Below, in pieces: positions 1-5,014 of a stretch of DNA of 5,867 nucleotides. The position numbers were made by a program, and so were the translations under genes. Origin of the DNA: Oscillospiraceae bacterium (GTDB lineage Bacteria > Bacillota > Clostridia > Oscillospirales > Ruminococcaceae); assembly GCA_031260615.1 (NCBI GenBank), contig JAISLG010000074.1, positions 1 through 5,867 of the forward strand, given 5' to 3'. The notes beneath the pieces were generated by a model. The model was not told where the DNA came from and did not search any database. It saw only the letters and a list, made by a program, of their open reading frames with translations. Position 1 is the first letter of the stretch. Each line of letters begins with the position of its first letter.

Positions 1-2
1 CA

Positions 3-31
3 AAAGGGCAATACCGCAAGGGACGCCCCCT
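3..31 (-). terminator. Possible weak terminator after the SpoIIQ-like gene
   Basis: About 30 nt past the stop codon the minus-strand RNA contains GGGC (25-28) and GCCC (6-9), extendable outward with two G-U pairs and one A-U pair to a 7-bp stem around a 15-nt loop. It is followed by UUUU (2-5). The stem is short, the loop is long, and the window edge cuts off what follows, so this is tentative. Confidence 0.3.
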
Positions 32-46
32 GTTTGTATCTGCTTG

Positions 47-71
47 CCGCTTACTTACCGCTTACTTACCG
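47..71. repeat. 11-bp tandem duplication spanning the SpoIIQ-like stop codon
   Basis: CCGCTTACTTA occurs at 47-57 and again at 58-68, followed by CCG. On the minus strand the unit reads GGTAAGTAAGC, so the last codons Gly-Lys-stop are copied just downstream of the real end. It looks like a slippage duplication without effect on the protein. Confidence 0.8.
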
Positions 72-790
72 ATATAGGTTATCGGGTCTAACCAGTTACC
101 GTTCTGCGACACACCGAAGTGAATATGCGGTGCTTCCGCAATTTCTATTTGAGCGGTGTTACCAGCCACACCGATTTGCTCACCTGTTTTGAGTTCCGAA
201 CCAACCGTTACCGATACATTCTTGTCTAATCCACAGTAATGTCCTGTTACTCCGTCGCCGTAGTCCACAAGCACAACAGTACCCCATAACGGGTCGTCTA
301 TTACTTCTGTAACCTTACCTTTCCAGACGGACAAAACTTGCGTACCATTTTCCGCCGCAATGTCAATACCGTCGTGAGTCTTCCACACATTGAGCGTTTT
401 CGACTTTACGAGTTCCCCATTTGAGTACCCGTTAATAATCTCGCCCTCAACGGGCATAATTTTCTTATCGGGTTTTTGGATAATCTTCCCTGCTTCCTCG
501 TCGTCGGGAACATTGATTATCTCGGGGGCGGTCACGGTAGTATCGGGGAGTTTCGGAATATCGGTACGGATATTCTCTACGGGGGCGGCTTCGGTAGTCT
601 TAACTCCCTCCGTGAAAGTAATAACATCGGTTGTGGAGGGCGGTTTCACACCCGTACCGATTTTGGATATTGCTTGGTCATAGGCGATAAAGGTCGACAC
701 ACCGACGGCGGCGATACCCATTAACGTCGCTATGAGGAACCCTTTCCCCGCGAAAAAGTTCTTGATACCGTTTCGTTTTTTCTTTTCCAT
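62..790 (-). CDS. spoIIQ: SpoIIQ-like membrane-anchored M23 (LytM-type) endopeptidase
   Basis: A 242-residue protein with a short basic cytoplasmic tail (about 1-16), one membrane helix (about 17-37), a Pro/Thr/Asp-rich linker (about 48-112) and a C-terminal M23 domain (about 113-240). The zinc and catalytic residues of the LytM family are visible: H139 and D143 in THDGID, H184 in GHYCGL, and H222 and H224 in PHIHF. From family knowledge, such enzymes cut peptidoglycan cross-bridges. SpoIIQ is the forespore protein that pairs with mother-cell SpoIIIAH across the engulfment space. The TLNVWKTHDGID block and the single N-terminal anchor favour SpoIIQ over a secreted lysin. The B. subtilis protein has lost part of its zinc site, whereas clostridial ones keep it, as here. 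The start is the ATG at 788-790; no other start codon lies in frame just upstream. A good AAGGAG lies 16 nt away, which is unusually far. The partner spoIIIAH is not in the window, so the symbol is tentative. Confidence 0.8.
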   Translation of the reverse strand: MEKKKRNGIKNFFAGKGFLIATLMGIAAVGVSTFIAYDQAISKIGTGVKPPSTTDVITFTEGVKTTEAAPVENIRTDIPKLPDTTVTAPEIINVPDDEEAGKIIQKPDKKIMPVEGEIINGYSNGELVKSKTLNVWKTHDGIDIAAENGTQVLSVWKGKVTEVIDDPLWGTVVLVDYGDGVTGHYCGLDKNVSVTVGSELKTGEQIGVAGNTAQIEIAEAPHIHFGVSQNGNWLDPITYIGK

Positions 791-806
791 ATATATTTTT
801 TTATTT

Positions 807-812
807 CTCCTT
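807..812 (-). promoter_or_regulatory. Distant Shine-Dalgarno of the SpoIIQ-like gene
   Basis: Read on the minus strand this is AAGGAG, the only strong ribosome-binding match upstream of the ATG at 790. The gap to the ATG is 16 nt (791-806), made only of A and T, against a usual 5-10 nt. No in-frame ATG, GTG or TTG lies in the gap, so the annotated start stands. Translation may be weak, or an ATA codon at 794-796 could be a non-standard start; that is speculation. Confidence 0.55.
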
Positions 813-843
813 AACGAGTAATTTTTTTGATATGTTCTGACAG

Positions 844-872
844 TAGTATTCTCAAATTTTGGAAAAATATAC
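844..872 (-). promoter_or_regulatory. Candidate forespore (sigma-F/sigma-G type) promoter of the SpoIIQ-like gene
   Basis: On the minus strand GTATA (868-872) is followed after 14 nt by GAGAATACTA (844-853). Known forespore promoters have a -35 like GYATA or GHATR and a -10 like GGNNANAHTR (sigma-F) or CATNHTA (sigma-G). The -10 fits the sigma-F form at all but one position and the sigma-G form at all but one. The spacing is a little shorter than I recall for B. subtilis sigma-F promoters. Transcription would start near 837, giving a leader of about 45 nt. The match to the expected forespore regulon of spoIIQ strengthens the call, but it is a pattern match only. Confidence 0.45.
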
Positions 873-920
873 TTGTGGGAAAATTATTTATGGAATATCG
901 GGGCGGTTGACACGGGTAGT

Positions 921-949
921 ATAATAGTGGTTAGTGGTTAATGTTTCAA
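921..949 (-). promoter_or_regulatory. Candidate sigma-A promoter upstream of the SpoIIQ-like gene
   Basis: On the minus strand TTGAAA (944-949) and TATTAT (921-926) are separated by 17 bp, each box one base from consensus. A start near 914 would give a leader of about 124 nt. It competes with the forespore-type promoter closer to the gene. If real it would allow vegetative expression, which would be atypical for spoIIQ. Confidence 0.3.
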
Positions 950-968
950 TCACCCCAAATATAACCGC

Positions 969-997
969 TTGTAACCCGTCCGACTCGGTGGTATAAT
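969..997 (+). promoter_or_regulatory. Probable sigma-A promoter of lon
   Basis: TTGTAA (969-974) and a perfect TATAAT (992-997) are separated by 17 bp. Transcription would start near 1003, leaving an untranslated leader of about 80 nt before the lon ATG at 1086. No CIRCE (HrcA) inverted repeat or CtsR heptad repeat is visible around it, so classical Bacillota heat-shock control of this lon is not supported by the sequence. Confidence 0.6.
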
Positions 998-1002
998 CCT
1001 TA

Positions 1003-1025
1003 CATTACATTAACATTAACATTAC
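1003..1025. repeat. CATTA(A) short tandem repeat at the start of the lon leader
   Basis: CATTA at 1003-1007 is followed by CATTAA at 1008-1013 and 1014-1019, then CATTAC at 1020-1025. The array begins six bases after the -10 box, so it would form the very 5' end of the lon transcript. Confidence 0.75.
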
Positions 1026-1085
1026 AAAACACTGCATTTTAACCTGACCTGATGATAATATATAAATAAAAAATTGTGGGTATAA

Positions 1086-3641
1086 ATGAAAAACGATAAA
1101 ACTACTACACAAAAGGCTACCGCGAAAACAATCACACTACCTGCGCTTGCTATGCGCGACATTGTAATCTTCCCTAAAATGCTATTACACTTTGATGTTG
1201 GGCGCGAAAAATCCTCCAACGCACTACGCGCCGCCGCCGACAGCGACCGTAAAATATTCCTTGTCACACAAAAGGACACTACGGTAGTCAATCCCGAGGT
1301 AGACGATATGTATACTATCGGAGTAATCGCCGAAATACGGCAATTACTCCGCACCCCCGACGGTAATGTCCGTGTACTCGCCGAGGGAGTTTCCAAGGCG
1401 AAATTAGTCGGTGTAACGGAAACTGACCCGTATTTACTTGCCGAAGTGTCCATTATCAAGGAAACCAAGCGTAAAAATCCGCCTGAAACAGAGGCGTTAA
1501 TGCGCATACTCCGCGAGGCGTTCAAGGCGTATGCTACCTATATGCCTAAAATGCAAAATGACTTTTATGAGGCAGTGCTATCCGAACCCGATTTGGGTCG
1601 CTTGATAGACGCAATAACCTTTAACGTCTACCTCAAAGCGCCTGCCAAACAACGCGTACTCGAATGTACCTCCCTCAAAAAAACCGCCGAGATACTCGCA
1701 ACGGAATTGCAAACCGAACTCAACTATCTCAAAACCCAACTCGACATAGAATCCGTACTTAACGAAAGTTTCGACCACGAGCGCAAACAATTATTTCTTA
1801 AAGAGCAGTTACAAATAATCCAAAACCAATTAAACGGCGACAATGGCAAAACACCGCCGCAAGACGCGAACGGCAATCCGATTGCAGGCGATGCCGAGAT
1901 GAACAAAAAAATATCCGAGTTGCCAATATCGGACGAGAGCAAGGGCGTATTATACAAGCAGTCCGAAAAAATATCATTGCTATCGCCGGGGCACCCGGAC
2001 TACTACACAGTCAAGTCATATCTTGATGAAATAATCGACTTTCCGTGGGGCGTATGCGAGCAAAAGAATATTACGGTCAAGCAAGCGGAGAAGATATTAA
2101 ACAGCGAGCATTACGGGCTTAAAAAGGTTAAGGAACGCTTACTTGAATACATCGCGGTGAATATTCTTCGCGAGAACAAAGTTGCGTACGCGGCGCAGAC
2201 TGCCGCCGACAAAGTATACAATAAAACACTACACATTGAAGATTTAGACGAAATTGAGGATATGGCAACCAAGGCATCTAATGCTGCAATAAACAAAATT
2301 ACGCCGTCGAAGTCGAATATAATATGCCTTGTCGGACCTCCCGGAGTAGGCAAAACTTCAATTGGCAAATCCGCCGCGACCGCACTCGGCCGCTCATTCG
2401 CACGCATATCCCTTGGCGGCGTACACGACGAAGCCGAAATACGCGGTCATCGCAAGACATACATAGGCAGTATGCCTGGCAGTATAGTTAAAGCGATTGA
2501 ACGCGCGGGTTGCGTGAACCCCGTGATATTATTAGACGAAATCGACAAATTGTCATCGGACTACAAGGGCGACCCTGCGAGCGCATTACTTGAAGCACTC
2601 GACCCCGAGCAGAACAAAGAATTCCGCGACCATTATTTTGAAATTCCGATTGACCTGTCGAAGGTAATATTTATTACAACGGCGAACAACGCCGGGAATA
2701 TTCCCGAACCGTTATACGACCGTATGGAGATAATCGAACTGGGCAGTTACACACGCGAGGAGAAGTACAAAATTGCGTCGAAGTTTTTATTTCCGAAGCA
2801 GTTGGAGGAGAACTGCGTATCGTTATCGTACAAACCCGATGTATTACGCGACATAATCGAGCATTACACGCGCGAGGCGGGAGTACGCCGCTTAGAGCAA
2901 CAGATAGCGAAACTATGCCGCAAGGTAGCGAAAGACACAGCCGAGTTACCGCAACCCGAATGGAGCAAGCACAAGCCGAAAATAACACTTGCGACACTCC
3001 CGAACTATCTTGGCTCGCGCAAATTCAAAGCGGACGAGATACCCGACCGAAACGAGGTTGGCACAGTAAACGGATTGGCTTGGACATCTGCTGGGGGGAC
3101 GTTGTTACCGCTCGAGGTATTGATATTAGAGGGGAGCGGCAAAACGGAAGTCACGGGCAATTTAGGCGAGGTAATGACAGAGAGCGCGAAGATAGCGATG
3201 TCGGTTGCGCGGAACTTAGCGCACGAATTTAACATTGCACCTGATTTTTACACAAAGAAGGACATACACATACACGCACCCGAGGGAGCAATACCGAAGG
3301 ACGGGCCGTCCGCGGGCGTTGCTCTGACGACCTGTTTAATATCGGCGTTATCTGGCATACCTATCAAACGGGACATTGCAATGACGGGTGAAATCACCTT
3401 ACGGGGCAAGGTATTACAAATTGGGGGGTTACGCGAGAAATCGGCGGCGGCATACAAGGCTGGCGTAACGACGGTAATTATTCCCGAAAGCAACCTACCT
3501 GATTTGGAGGAGGTAGACGACGAAGTAAAGGAGCATTTGCGTTTCGTACCCGCAAAGACAATCTCAGATGTATTATCCGTTGCACTGATACGGGACAAGG
3601 CGATAATCGAGCCGTCCGAGCCGATACCCGTGGTATGCTGA
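1086..3641 (+). CDS. lon: ATP-dependent Lon protease (LonA, S16 family)
   Basis: An 851-residue cytosolic protease that unfolds and degrades damaged and regulatory proteins as a ring, probably a hexamer. Domains in order: N-terminal LON substrate-binding domain (about 17-215, with MRDIVIFPKMLLHFDVGREK), a coiled-coil linker (about 217-250), the AAA+ module (about 340-610) and the protease domain (about 655-840). Visible key residues: Walker A GPPGVGKTS (417-425), Walker B VILLDEIDKL (480-489), sensor-1 N534, arginine finger R546 in LYDRMEII, sensor-2 arginine in GVRRLE (about 602), and the Ser-Lys dyad S742 (PKDGPSAG) and K785 (GLREK), 43 residues apart as in E. coli Lon. All are intact. It is longer than E. 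coli Lon (784): about 17 extra residues near 250-270 and about 40 near 359-410, just before Walker A. The ATG at 1086 places the LON domain near residue 17 as usual; its RBS is weak (GTGGG at 1076-1080). The stop is TGA (3639-3641), followed by a repeat array and a terminator. LonB is excluded: it has a membrane insert and no such N-terminal domain. Confidence 0.97.
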   Translation: MKNDKTTTQKATAKTITLPALAMRDIVIFPKMLLHFDVGREKSSNALRAAADSDRKIFLVTQKDTTVVNPEVDDMYTIGVIAEIRQLLRTPDGNVRVLAEGVSKAKLVGVTETDPYLLAEVSIIKETKRKNPPETEALMRILREAFKAYATYMPKMQNDFYEAVLSEPDLGRLIDAITFNVYLKAPAKQRVLECTSLKKTAEILATELQTELNYLKTQLDIESVLNESFDHERKQLFLKEQLQIIQNQLNGDNGKTPPQDANGNPIAGDAEMNKKISELPISDESKGVLYKQSEKISLLSPGHPDYYTVKSYLDEIIDFPWGVCEQKNITVKQAEKILNSEHYGLKKVKERLLEYIAVNILRENKVAYAAQTAADKVYNKTLHIEDLDEIEDMATKASNAAINKITPSKSNIICLVGPPGVGKTSIGKSAATALGRSFARISLGGVHDEAEIRGHRKTYIGSMPGSIVKAIERAGCVNPVILLDEIDKLSSDYKGDPASALLEALDPEQNKEFRDHYFEIPIDLSKVIFITTANNAGNIPEPLYDRMEIIELGSYTREEKYKIASKFLFPKQLEENCVSLSYKPDVLRDIIEHYTREAGVRRLEQQIAKLCRKVAKDTAELPQPEWSKHKPKITLATLPNYLGSRKFKADEIPDRNEVGTVNGLAWTSAGGTLLPLEVLILEGSGKTEVTGNLGEVMTESAKIAMSVARNLAHEFNIAPDFYTKKDIHIHAPEGAIPKDGPSAGVALTTCLISALSGIPIKRDIAMTGEITLRGKVLQIGGLREKSAAAYKAGVTTVIIPESNLPDLEEVDDEVKEHLRFVPAKTISDVLSVALIRDKAIIEPSEPIPVVC

Positions 3642-3643
3642 GT

Positions 3644-3734
3644 GGGCAACGGGCAACGGGCAACGCAAGGCAATGGCAATTGGCAATGCCAACTGGCAAC
3701 TGACAACGCGCAACGCGCAACGCGCAACGCGCAA
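3644..3734. repeat. Degenerate heptamer array (CAACGSG / GGCAAYN units)
   Basis: It begins two bases after the lon stop codon. GGGCAAC is present three times at 3644-3664 and CAACGCG four times in perfect tandem at 3704-3731. Between them lie looser units of 6-8 bases built on GGCAAT and GGCAACT. The middle contains a perfect inverted repeat, TTGGCA (3680-3685) and TGCCAA (3687-3692). The tract has no convincing reading frame of its own and lies inside the lon 3' untranslated region, before the terminator. I cannot tell whether the same units occur elsewhere in the genome. Confidence 0.85.
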
Positions 3735-3758
3735 TATTTACCAACCTTAATTGCAAAC

Positions 3759-3791
3759 AAACACACCCCCATATAATATGGGGGTGTGTTT
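3759..3791. terminator. Shared bidirectional rho-independent terminator (lon and higBA)
   Basis: A perfect 12-bp stem (3759-3770 with 3780-3791), extendable by four A-T pairs to a near-continuous palindrome centred on 3775, with a run of five C facing five G. On the plus strand it ends in TGTGTTTTGTT and can stop lon transcription. On the minus strand it lies 2 nt beyond the antitoxin stop codon and is followed by TTGTTTG. It therefore serves two convergent units. Confidence 0.88.
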
Positions 3792-3793
3792 TG

Positions 3794-4105
3794 TTACACT
3801 TGTTTTGGGTGTAGGTCATTCGGAACGATTGCGAGTTTGTAGCCGAGGGGCGACAGGACTTTTAAGATTGTACTTATCTGCGGTGTAGACTGCATACGTT
3901 GCAGACGCGCAATGGCAGGTTGTTTAAGCCCCGACATATCGGCAAGTTGTTGTTGAGTAAGGTTCTCTTTGTCCCGCGCTTCGATAAACTTACTCGAAAG
4001 TTCAATTTTAAGTTGTATCTCGTCCTTTTCGGCTTGTGTCAAAGATGAGCGTTCCCATATATCCTCAAAGGTAGTGAACTCTTCTCCGTTAATCATCATA
4101 CTCAT
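3794..4105 (-). CDS. higA: HigA-type antitoxin, XRE-family helix-turn-helix protein
   Basis: A 103-residue protein, second gene of a toxin-antitoxin pair. Residues about 36-90 form an XRE helix-turn-helix; the LTQQQLADMSG stretch (49-59) and KQPAIARLQR (61-70) are the two central helices, followed by the STILKVLSPLGYKL core typical of HigA-like proteins. The 35 N-terminal residues are acidic and may wrap the toxin, as such extensions do in related systems. In this family the antitoxin binds the toxin and represses the shared promoter. The ATG (4103-4105) lies 2 nt after the toxin stop codon (4108-4110), with only a weak GGGAA upstream, so translation is probably coupled. Two further Met codons at residues 3 and 4 could also serve as starts. 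The stop is next to the shared terminator. The HTH call is firm; the HigA label rests on partner and gene order. Confidence 0.85.
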   Translation of the reverse strand: MSMMINGEEFTTFEDIWERSSLTQAEKDEIQLKIELSSKFIEARDKENLTQQQLADMSGLKQPAIARLQRMQSTPQISTILKVLSPLGYKLAIVPNDLHPKQV

Positions 4106-4107
4106 AA

Positions 4108-4473
4108 TTATTTCCCGAACCTTTCTATAAAATCATTTAAGTTTCGCAACGCTTGATTTATCTCTCGCCGAGGGGTTCTCTGCGTTTTCTTAGCAAAATG
4201 GTGAAGAAGAACAAATATATCGTTTTTCCAGTAAACGAAAAATATTCTGTCGTCTATCGGACGCAATTCCCATAAATCCGTACCTGTAATATGTTTTATG
4301 GTTGGTTCTCCCTCTCTTGTGCCGTTTCGTTCGAGTTTACCTATATACTCGATTATTTTATTGTAGCGTATCCTCGCATCTTTGTTCGTCAGGGATTGTT
4401 TATCTAATGTATTGATATACTCGGATATTTTATCTTCACCAGAGCGGTCGTGATATGTGATAACTTTATACAA
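4108..4473 (-). CDS. higB: HigB-type toxin, phage Gp49-like / RelE superfamily
   Basis: A 121-residue basic protein of the Gp49-like (HigB) branch of RelE-type toxins, which cut mRNA on the ribosome. The diagnostic stretch is in the second half: GTDLWELRP (64-72), DDRIFFVYW (74-82) and LLHHFAKKTQRTP (89-101), followed by a C-terminal helix with REINQALRN (103-111). The basic and aromatic residues expected of the ribonuclease surface (R71, R76, H91, K95, K96) are present, so I see no sign of inactivation. The start is TTG (4471-4473): a good GGGGGAG lies 6 nt upstream at 4480-4486 and there is no better ATG or GTG. The promoter start near 4491 leaves a leader of about 18 nt. Toxin-first order, as in higBA, with the antitoxin 2 nt downstream. 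The target and activity are inferred from the family only. Confidence 0.87.
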   Translation of the reverse strand: MYKVITYHDRSGEDKISEYINTLDKQSLTNKDARIRYNKIIEYIGKLERNGTREGEPTIKHITGTDLWELRPIDDRIFFVYWKNDIFVLLHHFAKKTQRTPRREINQALRNLNDFIERFGK

Positions 4474-4497
4474 TATATGCTCCCCCTGTCGAGTTTT

Positions 4498-4526
4498 ATT
4501 ATATCACGGTCGTTATACCCTGTCAA
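4498..4526 (-). promoter_or_regulatory. Consensus sigma-A promoter of the higBA operon
   Basis: On the minus strand a perfect TTGACA (4521-4526) and a perfect TATAAT (4498-4503) are separated by 17 bp. Such an ideal promoter is expected to be strong and usually needs repression, which fits autoregulation by the antitoxin. The start would fall near 4491. Confidence 0.88.
4502..4517. promoter_or_regulatory. Candidate antitoxin operator inside the higBA promoter
   Basis: TATCACGGTCGTTATA is a 16-bp palindrome with one mismatched pair, lying in the spacer and overlapping the -10 box. A related 11-base stretch (CGGTCGTGATA, 4445-4455, nine matches to CGGTCGTTATA at 4507-4517) lies in the first codons of the toxin gene and could be a second, weaker site. 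Binding here would block RNA polymerase. This is a pattern-based proposal. Confidence 0.45.
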
Positions 4527-4608
4527 TATTTTTTTCGTTTTGCACTCGATTCTTTCACTTATCATTGACACACGAACACAAATATTCATATTTTTACCCT
4601 GTACCCCC

Positions 4609-4636
4609 TTGACAAACTCTAAAAAGCGAGTACAAT
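4609..4636 (+). promoter_or_regulatory. Sigma-A promoter of the T-box leader and leuA
   Basis: A perfect TTGACA (4609-4614) and TACAAT (4631-4636, one mismatch) are separated by 16 bp. The start would be near 4643, a few bases before the T-box Stem I region. It diverges from the higBA promoter; the -35 boxes are about 80 bp apart. Confidence 0.8.
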
Positions 4637-4642
4637 ACACAT

Positions 4643-4976
4643 AAAGGCATTGACGGAGAACAAACCGTATGCAGTTCCCTTCGAGAGAGTTATCGGGTGG
4701 TGTGAGATAATGGGGGCGATACGTTAATAACTCACTCCTGAGCCGAACGGGTGAAACTTGTATAGCAGTAATCTGTTCCGAACCGCCCCGCGTAAGGTGG
4801 GTTAAGCTTTGTACTGTGCTTATGGTTAGCGCGGCGAAGTTGAGAGTGGGTATATTGCAGACCGCTTGTGTTTAGTAGGCGAGTGTCGGGCAATATATCA
4901 AAAAGAGTGGTACCGCGGTGATATGTTTATATTGTCGTCTCTTTGTTTGATTTAACAAGGGGGCGTTTTTTGTTTT
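4643..4976 (+). promoter_or_regulatory. T-box riboswitch leader, tRNA-Leu specific (CUC specifier)
   Basis: A complete T-box leader controlling the leuA-like gene by sensing tRNA charging. Stem I carries the conserved GAGAGAG (4683-4689) and GGTGTGA (4699-4705), enclosed by TTATC/GATAA (4690-4694 with 4706-4710). The specifier is CTC (Leu) at 4731-4733, followed by the usual A and the conserved ACTCCTGAG context. A late stem pairs TATATTGC (4851-4858) with GCAATATA (4890-4897). The 14-base T-box AGAGTGGTACCGCG is at 4904-4917; its TGGT bulge would pair with an uncharged tRNA ending in ACCA, as tRNA-Leu does. The antiterminator pairs AAAGAG (4902-4907) with CTCTTT (4939-4944) above an inner hairpin (4916-4924 with 4929-4937). 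The regulatory outcome (read-through when Leu-tRNA is uncharged) is family knowledge. I did not resolve the stems in 4745-4850. Confidence 0.93.
4936..4971 (+). terminator. T-box regulated terminator
   Basis: CGTCTCTTT (4936-4944) pairs with AAGGGGGCG (4957-4965) in nine base pairs, three of them G-U, around a 12-nt loop. A run of six T (4966-4971), then GTTTT, follows. The 5' arm is the same stretch the antiterminator uses, so the two folds exclude each other. Confidence 0.87.
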
Positions 4977-4990
4977 ACTACTGCGCCCCC
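4959..4990 (+). other. Extra GC-rich hairpin after the T-box terminator
   Basis: GGGGGCG (4959-4965), the 3' arm of the terminator, is exactly complementary to CGCCCCC (4984-4990), giving seven Watson-Crick pairs with an 18-nt loop that contains the T-run. It can only form on read-through transcripts. It ends 11 nt before the leuA Shine-Dalgarno. Confidence 0.55.
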
Positions 4991-5014
4991 GTAATACAAA
5001 AGGAGTGCGTAACT

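Noticed and set aside
390..724. Plus-strand reading frames of 97 and 82 codons
   Set aside because: Both lie antisense to the linker and N-terminal part of the M23 gene and show no domain or convincing RBS.
907..925. TTGACA (907-912) and TATAAT (920-925) read as a plus-strand promoter for lon
   Set aside because: Both boxes are perfect but only 7 bp apart, which sigma-A holoenzyme cannot use. TTGACA has no good -10 at 16-18 bp and TATAAT has no good -35.
791..1085. CIRCE or CtsR operator for heat-shock control of lon
   Set aside because: I looked for the CIRCE inverted repeat and for the CtsR heptad direct repeat and found neither.
1022..1525. Minus-strand reading frame of 167 codons
   Set aside because: It lies mostly antisense to the start of lon, has low-complexity Ser/Thr-rich content, no RBS support and no family resemblance; lon is certain in this stretch.
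3644..3734. CRISPR array
   Set aside because: Units are only 6-8 bases with no spacers of regular length and no cas genes nearby.
4565..4593. Second plus-strand promoter from TTGACA at 4565-4570
   Set aside because: The hexamer is perfect, but at 17 bp spacing the -10 is only ATATTT; the promoter at 4609-4636 is much better and places Stem I correctly.
4404..4644. Small reading frames on both strands across the higBA-leuA intergenic region
   Set aside because: They overlap the higB start and both promoters; the translations are AT-driven and without family features.
4740..4860. A tRNA or other structured RNA gene within the GC-richer leader
   Set aside because: No TTC-loop or acceptor-stem pattern is visible; the stretch lies between the T-box specifier and the T-box sequence and belongs to that leader.
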